A stretch of 64,000 bases of DNA, taken from the NCBI GenBank assembly GCA_013396635.1, contig WBMW01005644.1, positions 1 through 64,000 on the forward strand, written 5' to 3'. Origin of the DNA: Penelope pileata (taxonomy: Eukaryota; Chordata; Aves; Galliformes; Cracidae). The notes below the pieces were generated by a model. The model made no database searches and had not been told where the DNA came from. It saw only the letters and a program-made list of their open reading frames with translations. Positions 48,299 to 61,410 of this stretch are shown here, in pieces. Position 1 is the stretch's first letter, and the number at the start of each line of letters is the position of its first letter. Both the position numbers and the translations under genes were made by a program.

Positions 48299-49379
48299 CA
48301 TTCAAATACCAAGCTTTGATCCAGTTAGCATAAACAAGGACATATTAAGGCATTTTTCTCTTAGCAGAAAAGAGGTTGTTCTTACTGCGCATTCTACTAG
48401 ACACTCAGATTACTTGTAATCTGAGCTACAACATCGAAATAACGAAGCTGCTGAGAAGTTAAACCTCAGGTGCCTTTCATTCACACTTTTCTCAAGTACA
48501 ACACAGTATAAACACTAAAATCAAGGAGAAGGTAAAATCTCTGAGATATGCATACAAAACACAGGCTGACAATACACAGTAAGAAACGAAAATCCCTTGG
48601 TAACTTGAAAACCTTGACTTGAAAGCAGGAATCATAATCATATATTTTCTCTACTAAAGCTTTCAATGAGGTCAAATTCCACTCCTAGAGCTGGCAAAAA
48701 ATAAAACTCCACTGATCACAAAAAGAGATATAATTTATTCAAAACAATGTGTTGAATTTGATTATCTAGGGAATTTACAGCACTTGAAAAACAGACTCAG
48801 AAACTTAAGCTACTTTCTGCAGCCTTCAGTTCATATACGCATTCTTTACCATCTTTCTCTTCTGGGACTCATGGGAGAGTAGAAAGAAAAAAACAGCAGA
48901 AATCCTTCATTAGCTCCTTTAGATGAGATCGTGGTGCTTTTAACCACTATTCCTCTCCACTTGTGAAAGGTTTGTCTGAATTAACAGTCGGAGAGCATCG
49001 ACATATTTTCAAGTCGTCTTTCATCTCATCTTCAACCAGCGATGGCCAAATTCTGCCTCAATGATTCTGAGAATCCTGCTCCTCCCATTACGAAGTAAAA
49101 TGAAAACATATGAGAGGTGCTGAAAGCCAACACTTTCCTGCTAAAGGAGCAGTTTCGGTTTTCCTTCCACTCTGCATGTTGGTTCTTTCTGTGGAAACAC
49201 AAACAAGAGTTCTCTGAAGCCTAACAGGTGTCAGAACACAGAGTACTAAGTCACAAGGAATGACGTTTTTAGGAAAGTTGAGGGTTAACTTTTTTTTTTT
49301 TTAACAAAGAAGCTAAATAAAAAAAAAAAAGGAACATTTCCAAAGTTCCACAAAATTTCTCTTTGGCAAAACGGACCTT
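48299..49379. other. DSEL 5' untranslated region or first intron
   Basis: This stretch lies between the DSEL start and the CpG island. No other gene is seen. Homopolymer T and A tracts at 49290-49302 and 49320-49330 mark its upstream end. Which part is exonic cannot be told from sequence alone. Confidence 0.45.
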
Positions 49380-49634
49380 CAGACGGGCGACCAGAGTCCT
49401 CTTTATACCACCTTTTCCCTCGTGACCACCAGGACTCGGGGCACATTTCCTCGCCACGCTGCCACAAGCTGCCCAAGGAACGATACCAGGAACACGCCGC
49501 CACAGTTCAGCGCACATCCCGCCCCAAATCGACACATGAGGGCCAGATGCTGGCTGCGCGCTCCCCGGGAGCGGGCCCACCCCGCCAGCCGAAGCCCCGC
49601 GGCCGCTCGCTGCGCCACCCCGCGGCCGGCAGAG

Positions 49635-49845
49635 NNNNNNNNNNNNNNNNNNNNNNNNNNNNNNNNNNNNNNNNNNNNNNNNNNNNNNNNNNNNNNNNNN
49701 NNNNNNNNNNNNNNNNNNNNNNNNNNNNNNNNNNNNNNNNNNNNNNNNNNNNNNNNNNNNNNNNNNNNNNNNNNNNNNNNNNNNNNNNNNNNNNNNNNNN
49801 NNNNNNNNNNNNNNNNNNNNNNNNNNNNNNNNNNNNNNNNNNNNN
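49635..49845. other. Assembly gap (211 N) in the CpG island
   Basis: The run of N falls in the most GC-rich part of the window. The DSEL first exon or core promoter may lie partly inside it. Extended reading frames that appear to cross it are artefacts. Confidence 0.97.
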
Positions 49846-50095
49846 GTGGCGATGAGGGGAGGCCCGGAGGGGGTGGGAGTGGGCGTTGGGGAGAGGACTT
49901 CGTGACGGGGAAGGGGCGGCGGGGCCGTCTGATGTGCGGCCGTCAACTTTATGGGGGAGAAATAAATACGTGAAAGTGCCTCGGGAAGCACAGGGATTCG
50001 CCTGTTGGAGGGGTCCCACTTTTTACAGCTGCACAGACACTTTATTTTATGTGAGGCACTAAAATGGCTCTCGTTCGGCTTGAGCAGAAGTAACG

Positions 50096-50102
50096 TATAA
50101 AA
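50096..50102 (+). promoter_or_regulatory. TATA box on the plus strand in the CpG island
   Basis: TATAAAA, followed 25-35 bases later by GC-rich sequence around 50125-50140, facing away from DSEL. It could drive a divergent non-coding transcript; human DSEL has an antisense partner (DSEL-AS1), as I recall. No plus-strand coding frame follows. The exact match could also be chance. Confidence 0.35.
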
Positions 50103-50290
50103 CCGTGGTGGGGCGCAGAAACCTTTGCCCACCGGTGCCGGTGCCTGGCAGCCCCCGGGGCTCGGGTCCGCCCGCGGAGCTCCGCGCGCTGACGCCGCTC
50201 TCGCGCTCTCGATGCGTCGCGTCGGTGGCGGCGGCTCCGCGGGGCGCTGCCTGTGTGCCCGGTGCGGCTCTCCCGTGACTGTCAGCGCTT

Positions 50291-53200
50291 TCTAGGAAAA
50301 ACGTGAGGTTTCTGATACGTTACCAGTTACTGTGTTCATAAACCGTCCTTCAAAGGATGTATGGGTGCTTTGGTTTAATCAACTCGAGAGCACGAATCAC
50401 GGCTTCTTCCCGGGCATTACCCATGTTCTTTTCAACTTTTGTTTCCCCAAAATCCTAACTATAAATTGAGTAGTTTAAAAAATATATATATTTAAACATG
50501 CAACTGTATTTCCTATTTTGAAGAGAATACATAATGACCATATGAAATGGGTACTGATTCTGTTTCCTTGTGCTATGGAGAGCACCTTAGAAGGGCTAAA
50601 TTATGCACATCAGTGATAAACTACATCTGGCACCGTTCTGATATTTTAGATGTGACCTACAGACTTTGCTTAAGAGGAAAAACTACTCATTATTGCCTGG
50701 ATCTTATCCTTCCATCAGAAGAAATTTGCATAATGACCAAAGATCAGCATATATATCCTTGACCTTGAAACTGTAAAGATTCTGCCGTTTCATGCTACTG
50801 AGCAAGTTCTTACAGGAGGAGGGGAAAGGTAAAAGTAAATGATCAACAGAGACTGCCTTTAAGTTAGTAAAAACAGTGGGACACACTACAAATGGAAACC
50901 TCCCAAACCTTTTTCCCTTTGTTCCCATTATATCTCGCCTTGTACCTGTTATGGTTTTTGTTTTTGTTTTTTTTTCCCCCGAGGCCGACCTGTTCTGAAA
51001 TGTACTAGATCTCAGAGAATGACTTTTTGTGTAAATTGTCAGGTAATCCCAAGGAGCAGAACGTGTGGAGGACCTTTGTTAGGTTAAAACCAAAGGAAAG
51101 CTCTCCCAAGATCCCTTTTCACACTGTGGGATCTGTGCTGTGATTATTACATTAGCAGTATTGAATTTCAGTGTGATACTTGCAGAGAAACATGAAAATG
51201 AATTACTGACTGCCCCATATATTCAGAAATGATACAATTTTGTCAGTCTTCTTTAAAAGGCAGTGAAGGAATTTGGAAGGCATTTTGCTTTTTCTGCGGA
51301 AGCTCTTTCACAGTGTCAGAGATGTTGTACTGACAGAATAATTGAGACTAATTTTCTGCTAAGCGAATGGTGAAGCAAGAATATCCTTAACCATGTATAA
51401 TTTCATCTAGTATTTGAAAAAGTACTTTTTCAAATGGGAAGTAGAAAAAGACCAATTCCTTTACTTCTGTAGGGACAGCTGGAAAGCACTCTTGGCTGAT
51501 AAACTTGCAGCACTCTGACAGACTTTGGCCTGTTATAGAATTAGAATCATTTGTATACATAGAAATGACTCTACTGTTTTCATTTTGAAAGTCCAACTTT
51601 CACTGATGTGGGTGGCAGGCAGTGTTGTTCATTAGTTTTGTAGAATGTCCTTGAGGGCTTGGGAGCAGCCATAAATGAAAAGTCTCCAGTAGGCACTAAG
51701 TACTTTGTGGGAATGTTTAACTGAAGAAGAACCTTCCAGTGTTGTTGGAAAGATGCTTTAAGGGTAAAATGATGAAAGAAAGATAAATACTGTGAGAAAA
51801 TAACAGTAGTGTTGCAACTAGTTTTCAATCATTTTTCTGTTAGCAATTTTCAGTAGACAGCAGACACCCATAGTTACTGCACTACAACTGAAAAATTGAG
51901 GAAAAAAAGAGAACAACACAAACCAACAACTCATGGATCCAAGTAGTATCCAGGAGAAACAATGAATTGGACCAAACTTCAAAGGAATTGCTTTAATTAG
52001 AAATAGTGACCATGGCTTGTAACCAGCTCTTTTCCATGAAATGAGCCTGAAAAGGAATTCTGCCATTGATCATTGCATAATGTTCTTTGACAAGTGGTCA
52101 GTAAAATCAAGGTCACTTTCAGAACAACTTTTAATTGTGAAAGTAAGTTATAGTTACTTTTTTTTTTTTTAATAGAAACACTGAGCATCTGGCACCAAAT
52201 TGCATTATATTGTTGAATTTTCAAATATTTTTCATCTGTGAATAGTTGAAAAACAAGACTATTGAGTAGGAAAAAAATGCTATAAAATATCCACCAAGCA
52301 AATGAGTTTTGACACATGGGGAAGTGACCTCGCTGTCACTTCAAGTTTTAAACATGATGTTGGGCCATTGTTGGAGATACACTCAGCTGTACTGCTTCAT
52401 TCTGCATTGATACCAAAACCAGCCACCTGAATGATCTTGAAATGATCTGTTATCCTGCTTGAGTACGGGCCAAGTGCTAACAGATGGAAGTGAAGAGTAG
52501 GATAATCATCTGGACTGCAACAAATATTTGCACTGGCAAATATTTTCCAGTGTCAAAGAGCATAATGATAATACAGAAGTTTATAAATGAATGACATGCT
52601 GCTATCAAATATGAGACCTTGATCTATATGTGTGTGAAGAGCCGGGTATTTTAGGTAGGATCTGAACTGAGTATGAGCTGTCCAGTAAGTCCAGTGGACT
52701 CAAAAACATCAACCTAATTCCTCAAGTAACAAAAGTACCTAAACTCCTAAATTTGAAGTGCAGGTTTAATTTCAGAGGCATCATAAGTCTGGGAGACAGT
52801 TCTGACTACTCAGAAATCTCTTCGTGCTGGCAGGGCTAAGATCTCATCTTAGACTAAACCTAGCTGTGGCCCACGAGATACATGTTTTTCAATCTAAATC
52901 CACCCTTAGATCTAATTCACTGTGAATTCTTCAAATATTCATTTTGCATGGCTCCTTCTTTTGCAACAGACATAACAAAAAAATATGGAGGAGAATGCAT
53001 GAGTGTTGTTGATCAGAAGCACCTACCTTTCACACAGAAGACATGACTGTAATGGTCTTGGCTACTTTAAAGGATGCTAACCAAAATATCTTAACTCTTA
53101 AATGACCTAATCTCTCATCTATTTCTGCACACAACATATTTTTGTTCCAAAGTACTTGTGTGAAATAATATTATTTTTGATTAATCACACACAGAAACAT

Positions 53201-56200
53201 ACACACATAAATGAATTAACTGTATTAGAAAGAAGGAGTTGGACTTTCTGCCGTAATTCACTCATTCTGCAATAAATGGGTATTGGAATGAAGAGTATAC
53301 TGCTTTCCCGGGGCAGAGATCAGTTCTTTGGATCCTCCTCAGCCTGTGACAGTGACTTTTACAATATCCATGTCCACTTCCTCTCTGTGTAACCACATAT
53401 GACTGGAACACAACCAGAAGCTGCACTGATTAGCTAATTGGCTATTTTTGGAGGGAGAAATCTGACAACGAAAATCTGCAAATGTAAACTGTATAAACAA
53501 TTGATGCATTTAAGTTCCAATGTTTTGGGGTTTGAGTGAGTACAGGGGAAATGGACTGTAGATTACACAAAAAAGAGCAAAGCAGCATGTGGTGCTTCTT
53601 ACAGGTCTTATTTTTTTATTTCTATTTATATTAAGATGTATTTACTTAACAGTTGTAACTAATTAAAAGCAACAGCAACAAAACACAAGAAAACAAGAAT
53701 ATCTTGGTTGTTAACATAACAGTGATTATTAGGCTGCACAAGCAGAGCATAAATAAGAAAAGTTACAGTTTTTGGTGGTGGTGGGTTTGTTGTAGTTTTT
53801 CCATATTGCAAAGACTCTTCTTTCAAGTGGAGTTCTCTAGCTCTTCAAGACAGGCGTGCTCACAGGCTGAAAAGTGCCTGGTGTCACTGTCAGCAGAGAG
53901 ATGCAGGACGGTGCTACTGCCAAAAGCCACTGTGCTGTACGCTTTATCCCCGCTGTGTGCTCCTGCCAGCCCCTTTGTGTTGGAGCAGTTGGCAGTCTCA
54001 TTGCTACATAATTGCTCGTGCAGACAGGACAGAGCTGCACAGTTTTAGGCCAGCTTAAGTAGATTGTGAAACTGCATTTTACAAATGCCAGCTGTGTAGA
54101 GGGGTAATTTTAAGTCCATTCATGACTATCTCAGGCATTATATATGAAGGAAATGGAACTGTTTATAAAAACTCTTTGGTAGTGTTTTTATCAAGCAATC
54201 TTCCTTGGAAGTGGTTTAAATGCATCAAGGATGAGATTGTATACAGCAGTGAGACCTCAGGATAATTCTCAGCAGCAGGGCAGCACAATGCAGTGCAAAA
54301 TTTTAAGGATATCAAATTCATTGAAGCAACATCTATGCAGAGCTACACTGGTGTACATTTTTCACTGTGGAAACTCGTCATCAACTGTAGAAATTAATGC
54401 TAACAGTATTGCATTTATGGAAGCATTTAAGTTTTCAAGGCTTGCTGATTTTATTTTGGCTGTTTTGTGACCTATTTCTAAATGATGTCTTATTAAAATA
54501 GAGTAGATTGGCAAATTAATGGTAGCAGAAACAAAAGAGCGAAAGAGGAAGGACTCATCTTTTCCTTGTCTTAGTGTCTGGATGACTACAAAACACCTGA
54601 AATTAAATACTTTCCCTCCACTCCCTCAGGAAAAAAAAAAAAAAAAAAGGCATTGAGTTTTGAACCAGCATTCGATATGTTCACCAGACATGTATGTGAG
54701 TGATCAAATATATGCTACAGTCTGGAGCAGAGAAGAATTAAACAACAGAATCTTGAGAGATACTAAGTTTTATATAACAGTGCTATACATGAGTGTTTAC
54801 ACTTGGACTGCAAGTAGAGGTCTGCATGAAGAATCAATGCATGGAGCCCTACCTGTCCTTTGGTTTTGGTATAAAATATCCCGTTTTTTTATTTTAGCAG
54901 AGATATATCAGCTGTAACTTTGCAATCCTCATGCTGTGAATCACTGTTGGGAATTCAATGAAGCACATGTGTTTTTTGTGCTTTCTGTTGTCTTCATAAG
55001 CCTTGGATATGGGCCTAAATCCCAGTACCCCATCACTGGTCACCTTCCACTAGCAATTAAAAATACAGTATGCTTATTTGTTAGTAGTCATAAATTAGAA
55101 TTAGCTTAAAGAGATTTTTAAATTTATTGTCCATCCCATGAGGACTATATTTGAAAAATGTTCATGCTGGACAAGCAGAACCTACCGGGTAGCAATTAAA
55201 TCATAAAACTGAAAATAAAAACTATTATGATCTATACCATTGTCTCCAAATTATGTGATTAAGGGGATACTAAATTAGACATAGTGAAAAAATACAACTA
55301 CAAATCTTAACTAAGCATATTTTTTGTAGTTCTGTTCATTATAGTAATGTACAAGCTTATATTTATCAGTTTTAGAAGCATTAAAAAAACTGTAAAGCTG
55401 CAGATTACAACCCATATGGGTATGTTGAGGTTGGCAACAGTGATTAATAGTATCTCCTGGTTTTGCTTTTTCTAAACCAAACAATATTTAAAGCAGCTAT
55501 TAAGATGATTTACATCACAAAGAATTCAAACACTGCACTTACTTGAACAAAGAATACTGCATTAAAAGGGGTGTGGGCCAGAGTAACATATATTAGTTCA
55601 CTCATTACCACAGTGAAACAGGCAAATTCTTAGGTTAAAGTGGAACATCACAGTTTGCTGCACAGGGCTCAGAATTTACATAATTCTTAACCCATTCTAA
55701 CTAAATATCCTAAATGATTTGTCGTCAACGAAGGTCACATTCATCCAGGATATCGTACTTTGCAGTTTTACTAGATTTAGTAAAATTACTAGGAAGTACT
55801 GCTTAATGGAGAGGTGTACCTCTACACATACTTTAACATTAGTTAGGGCTGCTTGGTAAGGAGTGATCTACTGCTCTTTTCATATGCAGTTGCTTATACC
55901 CATCTCCTCTTTTTTTCCAGGATAAGGGTTTATCACAACTGATAAACAAAATCATAACAGGTCACCTGAGAAAATAAAGATCAATTTCCAGCTTGATAGA
56001 TTTTTCAGCTCAGTTCACCTGAAATTTTACATATTTAGAGGCAGGAATTAGAAAAGAAAACCTTGTTTTTGGTACTAACTTAAAGTAAACAGCTTTTGTG
56101 AAGCTTACTTAATTCTTCCTCACTTAAGTCTCATGTTTTGTTCTGAAGGAGGAGAGGTTTATAATCTTAAATATTTCTAACTATTTAAGTAATTGTTAAC

Positions 56201-59200
56201 GATTTGAGAGTTAGACATCTAGAAATGTTGAAAGTATAGGCTATTGAGACCTGTAAAGTAAGAGCTCATTGCCACAAAATTATATTCCCAAGTAATAACA
56301 GTAACAGGTCCATTTTAACGTTTAGTTTTCTAAATGCTAAATATATTGTCACTGGTCTCCTTTAGTTCACGAGAGAAAAGTGGTGCAGAAATATTAAGGC
56401 ATATCAATGCCATATCAATATGCCATTGAGTTTCAGTTACTTAGATTGGGTAATAGACAACACAGTGATCAGTGTTCTTTATCAGCCTGGAATATGGGGT
56501 TTGTATTAAGTTCTTTTGGATTTAAACCAAATTTTTCTAAAAGCTAAGTTTTGGGGAGATTCCACTTTTATTACCGTTTTTCCTGATAATATATTTTTTG
56601 ACTGCAGGTTTCTTTTTAAAGTGTCTTCTCCATCTGTACTTTGTTATTCTGTGTGCCTTTGCTGTCATTATCTTTTACTTGTAAATGTTGCCAGAGAGAT
56701 TGGTTATGTCTACATAGCCCAGTGTAGAGCCATGTGCTAGCTGTAGCAAGGTCAGCTGACTGAAATAGATAACATGCTCTATTACTGAAACTTCTCCTTC
56801 TGGAACCAAAGCTAATAGATTCAAAATTAGCTTGAATATTACTTCAGGGCAGTGGATAGTTCTTAGCTGACCCATGTTAAAAAGAAGGCTCTATTTCAAT
56901 TGTGGAGAGTAAATTGTGGAGAGTAAAGTTAGGATGCAAGTTGATCAGTCTGTAGATCACTACACAGAGATGTTACACTGGAGGGTTTATAAATTAACAG
57001 CAAGAGGTATGAAATGATCAAATAATTGGAACCTGAAACTCAAAATTTAATGATGTTAAGTTATACATTATTAACAGTAGTAATAATTAAAACTGGAAGA
57101 GCTTTTCAAAGAATATGATGGATACTCTCTAATTTGGAGTCTTTAATTAGGACCGGATATACCTCTGAAAAGATACTGTCAAACTTGGTAATATAAGAAC
57201 TATCAGGAGAAATTCGAAGGTCTTAAACTCTATGAATTTCTCATGACATCAGACATGGCATTCATTCATCTAGAAAAGTAGAAAAATACCATGGACATTT
57301 ATAAAGGTCATATAAATAGATTTCTTATAATGGCAATTAAATTGCTTTCTGTTCTGCTAACATAACTGCTTTTGGAACCATCTCAAGACCTATCACCAAC
57401 ATAGACAAAAATGAATGTTGCCATTCTAAGCCTGGAGAGGTAAGGCAGTTTCTTTAACAATAAAAGAAACCACGGGGAGATGAGGTAGGGCTGAACTAGA
57501 ATGGCAGAATTTCACATCAGACTTACTGCCTCTTATTTGTCCCCCAGTTCCACAAAGCAGTAACTCCTAGCCAATAAACCCCGACCTTTTCACCAATATT
57601 TGCCAACTAGAGTGGCTTTTCATCAGCATGGCATAGCTAGGGAAAGATGGTTGCTGTCCATTGCAGTTTGCTACCTAGGCAACTGCTTCTTCTGCCTATG
57701 CCTGGAGTTGGCCCTGATTGCACTAGTGATTCATTAAACTATTGTGGACACATTCAGAATTCCACCTGAGTAACCATTACAAGGCTATTTAAAAAATCAT
57801 CAATTCAAATATATTGTCAAAGGACCTTGATTTGAACTTTGGTGAGGCTTTAAGAAGTCACATATATATATACAGAGGTGTTGTATATCGAATGGTAAAT
57901 ATATTTTTCTTCATACACACAAATACAATGGATATCCTTGGCACACATACAAAGTAATATTTTGATTCATAGGATTGATGTATTCACAGAAGAATAAATT
58001 CACTCAAGTGTGCTTTTTAAGTAGTACCACTGAGAGGTAATAGACGTAAGAATAAAAATATTCATCCATTTAACATGAGATGCATGCTGTCACAAATGCT
58101 TCAGAGAATACTTAAGCGGTTAATGTATTTCTCATATTTTGCATTACCAGAAAACATGACAATTGATAGAAGTATTTTCTAATTGTCAACAAACATGACA
58201 TTTTTGGTTTTCAATATTTTTTCCCTTTTTTACCACACAAAATAAATCTGTCTTCATCTCTAGATGCTTTGTAATATATTCACATGGCAATAGCAGCAGA
58301 CAAATACCAAAAAAAGCTCATCATAAAACAAAATGAGTTCAATTGCCTGTGCTGACCCATGCCAGTCCTACAAACATAGAATTACCTATGGCAGCCAAGA
58401 AGGCAGAAAATTGTCCCTTGTAAGCTCTGCACCCCCTCCTTCGTTCTCTCAAATCCACACAGTTTTGCCGTATAACCAGTAAAGTAAACAAGTTCCAGTT
58501 AGCCCAGAGCTCATAAGAATTGTGAAAGACATGCACTACCACTAAAAGTAACAAAGAAATTGCAGATAATCACTCCGTTTTTTTCTGATGGTTCTCTGTA
58601 AAGTAAATGATTTATTGATATTAGTGGGATCAAAACTTTCTAGGCAAACACATAAAATCTCTTGAAGCTACGAAAATAGCTGAGCAAACTTCTGGTCATC
58701 TTATCTACTCACATCTCTAGATTCCTTGTACCTTGGCAGTTCATCTATCAGGAACAATGTGCCCATCAGTTTCCAAGTAGATGACTCTTGACCTCTGATA
58801 CTATAGCAAATTAATGATTAAAAGCAAAATCTGGTACTAAATTAGCATTTTCTACCAAAAAGTGAAACTGTAGGCAGTTATGTTGCTCGAGAATATCGGA
58901 CAGGACAAACTGAACAAAAAAGGTGAGATGTTTTATTTCCAGAATTTTAGCATCTATTGCTCAGAAAATTAAAAATCAAAAGATTTGCTTTCAAAAGTTA
59001 AAACATAGAACAACAGTCAACAGAAGAAAGATTAAAGTATCAACAATTAAAAAATAAATATTTGAATATGAACCTACTTAAGTATTTCAAAGCAATTCAA
59101 CTTTTGTTTTTGAACTGACCTAGTTTTCCCAAACCCCAGTATTTTAAATTTCCTTCCAGATAAGTTGATGATCTACAAAAGAGACTGGGGCTGCTCACCC

Positions 59201-59574
59201 TCCACCCCTTCCACTGACAACCCCCAAACGGAAAAGAAAAGTAAAAAGAAAAACAAATAGGAAGCCAAGCATTTGCAAGAGATCCTCAGAGAGAGCTCGT
59301 TCAACCTTCTTATTTAAAGTTAGATATGTACCCTAAGTCACCTACTTTAGAATAAGGTAAATTGTGTCCACTGAACATCTGTTTCTCTCTCAGCTACAGA
59401 AGTCTAGATAACAAGTCAAAGATATAGATGTCTGTTTTAGATATGTCAGTGCAGATGGAGATTAATCCAATATCTCATATCTGAAGTCAAGAAGAGTCTA
59501 CTGACTACTTTTCAAACAGTAAATGTACCTCTGTGTCATTAACAATAAAGCAAACCAATGTCTGTTTATGTCTT
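50291..59574. other. AT-rich intergenic DNA, no gene seen
   Basis: About 9.3 kb without a recognised gene or transposon. Small features: a T tract at 50950-50975, A18 at 54631-54648, and an exact 14-base tandem duplication (ATTGTGGAGAGTAA) at 56899-56926. Reading frames up to 114 codons (53704-54048) lack motifs. An untranslated or non-coding RNA starting at the CpG island could run through the left part. Confidence 0.5.
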
Positions 59575-59981
59575 TGTTGTGATTTGACTCGGTAGGTAGC
59601 TAAGCACTACACAGTTGTTTGCTCACTGCCCCGCTTCCAGTGGGATGAGGAAGAGAATTGGAAAAAAAAACAAAGGAGAACTCATGGGTTGAGATACAAA
59701 CTTTTTACTAGGACAGAAAGGGAAGAGGACAAAAAGGATAGTAGTAATGTTGATTTTGTATATATATAACCTGTACAAAACAAGTGATGCACAAGCTATT
59801 GCTCACCACCCATTGACTGATGCCCAGCTAGTGAAATGTCCTTGGCTCTGTACAGCACTTCCCAGCAACAAATAAAACACAGGTATGTTATCAACACTGC
59901 TTTTCTTCTAAAGCCAAATCATAGCATCATGCCAGACACTCTGAAGGAAAAATAAGCTCTGCCCCATCTGAAACCAGAAAA
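59575..59981 (-). mobile_element. Solo LTR of an endogenous retrovirus (avian family, copy C)
   Basis: The plus strand opens TGTTGTGATTTGACTCGGTA, the reverse of the family 3' end. It contains GGGTTGAGATACAAACTTTT, AACAAGTGATGCACAAGC and TTGACTGATGCCCAGCT, and ends CCATCTGAAACCAGAAAA, the reverse of the family 5' end. GTCTT directly precedes (59570-59574) and follows (59982-59986) it, a clean 5-base target duplication. No viral genes are present. A CR1 begins right after the duplication. Confidence 0.88.
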
Positions 59982-59986
59982 GTCTT

Positions 59987-60985
59987 GCAATAGACTGGTG
60001 ATGAGTGGTGTTCTTCAGGGGTTGGTACTGGGACCAGTACTGTTTAACATCTTTGTCAGCAACATGGACAGTGGGATTAAGTACACTCTCAGCAAGTTGG
60101 CAGATATTGCCAAGCTGTGTGGTGCAGTCGACACACTAGAGGGAAGGAATGCCATCCAGCAGGACCTGGACAGGCTTGAGAGGTAGGCCCGTGCCAACCT
60201 CATGAAGTGCAACAAAGCCAAGTGGAAGGTCCTGCACCTGGGTCGAAGCAATCCCAAGCACAAATACAGGCTGGGCAGAGAATGTCTTGAGAGTAACCCT
60301 GAGGAGAAGGATTTGGGGGTATCTGTTGATGAGAAACTCAACATAGATGGCAATGTGTGCTTGTAGCCCAGCAGGCCAGCCGGATCCTGGGCTGCATCAA
60401 GAGAAGCGTGGCCAGCAGGTCGAGGGAGGTGATTCTGCCCCTCTACTCTGCTCTCGTGAGACCTCACCTGGAGGACTGTGTCCAGTTCTGGGGCCCCCAA
60501 CACAAGAGGGATGTTGAGCTGTTGGAGCGGGTCCAGAGGAAAGCCATGAAGATGATCAGAGGGCTGGAACACCTCTCCTGTGAGGGCCGGCTGAGAGAGT
60601 TTGGGCTGTTCAGCCTGAAGAAGAGAAGGCTGCGGGGGGACCTGATAGCAGCCTTCCAGTACCTGAAGGGGGCCTACAGGAAAGCTGGGGAGGGACTTTT
60701 TACAAGGATAGATTATGACAGGACAACAGGTAGTGGCTATAAACTGGAAGAGGGTAGATTTAGACTAGATATACGGAAGAAATTCTTCACCGTGAGGGTA
60801 GTGAGACACTGGAACAGGTTGCCCAGAAAAGTTTTGGATGCCCCCTCCCTTGAAGGCCAGGCCAGGCTGGATGGGTCTTTGGGCAACCTGGTCTGGTGGG
60901 AGGTGTCCTTGTCCATAGCAAGGGGGTTGGAACAAGATGATCTCTAAGGTATCTTCCAACCTGAACCATTCTAGGATTCTATGAA
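59987..60985 (+). mobile_element. CR1, 5'-truncated, well preserved
   Basis: A 1-kb CR1 from the reverse-transcriptase palm to the 3' tail. The first open piece (59998-60186) reads SGVLQGLVLGPVLFNIFVSN, with the usual ADD catalytic triplet changed (SKLADIAKL). It ends at a stop. After a frameshift, 60357-60947 stays open for 196 codons through RILGCIKRSVASRSREVILP, VQFWGPQHKRDVELLERVQR and RLRGDLIAAFQYLKGAYRKA. The tail ends AACCTGAACCATTCTAGGAT. It is less decayed than the other CR1 copies here, so probably younger, but not active. Confidence 0.93.
60357..60947 (+). pseudogene. CR1 ORF2 C-terminal remnant, long open stretch
   Basis: A run of 196 codons encoding the C-terminal part of the CR1 ORF2 protein, downstream of the reverse-transcriptase palm. 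It contains SRSREVILPLYSALVRPHLE, VQFWGPQ, LRGDLIAAFQYLKGA and RVVRHWNRLPRKV. The internal ATG is not a natural start. The upstream domains are missing (5' truncation), and the piece before it is separated by stops and a frameshift. A retrotransposon fragment, not a gene. Confidence 0.88.
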
Positions 60986-61410
60986 TATGACAATTTGTGG
61001 TGTACAACACAACATTTAAGAAAATTTGTACAAAAGATACAAGCTAGCCCATGACAGTGAGGCTATACAGCATCAAAGATTTGTTGAAATAATGTGGTAC
61101 ATCAGCCACACACTGTGCAATAATTTAAAGGCTTTCTTGGAATGCTGCTGCAAATTTATTTTAAAAGTAACACATCAAAAGAAATATCCCACTGTAAAAG
61201 GTGCTTATTTTCATCTCAACAATAACATGATGCTGCAATTTAAAGAGTAAGAATTGTGATGAGGCAATATATGAGAAACATCATAATTGTTTTCAAAACT
61301 GGCTTTATTTGGGGCTGTGAAAACCATTTGCTATGTACCTAGTGTTGACAACTCAATAAAAATACAGCTGGGGAAGAGGCAGGAGAGAGAAGCAGGAGGG
61401 AGAGAGCAGA
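60986..61410. other. Intergenic DNA, no gene seen
   Basis: Short unique stretch between two CR1 copies. A purine-rich run (GAGAGA/AGCAGG words) at 61373-61410 adjoins the second CR1. Confidence 0.55.

Larger units (their letters stand above)
49380..50290. promoter_or_regulatory. CpG island, probable DSEL promoter
   Basis: This is the only GC-rich, CpG-dense stretch of the window with promoter character. CpG-rich sequence extends on both sides of the gap (CCGCCAGCCGAAGCCCCGCG before; GCGGCGGGGCCGTCTGATGT and CGGTGGCGGCGGCTCCGCGG after). It lies 1.1-2.0 kb upstream of DSEL, which is transcribed away from it. Vertebrate DSEL has an untranslated first exon, as I recall. The transcription start is not resolved, and part of the island is missing from the assembly. 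Confidence 0.75.

Noticed and set aside
49269..50132. Long minus-strand reading frame across the CpG island
   Set aside because: It exists only because the 211 N bases are read as open codons.
53704..54048. 114-codon plus-strand frame in the gene-poor region
   Set aside because: No recognisable motif, no promoter or splice context, ordinary length for chance in 64 kb.
58339..58554. 71-codon minus-strand frame with mildly elevated GC
   Set aside because: No family recognised, short, and no supporting context.
60015..60572. 185-codon minus-strand frame over the CR1 at 59987
   Set aside because: Antisense to CR1 ORF2; no independent support.
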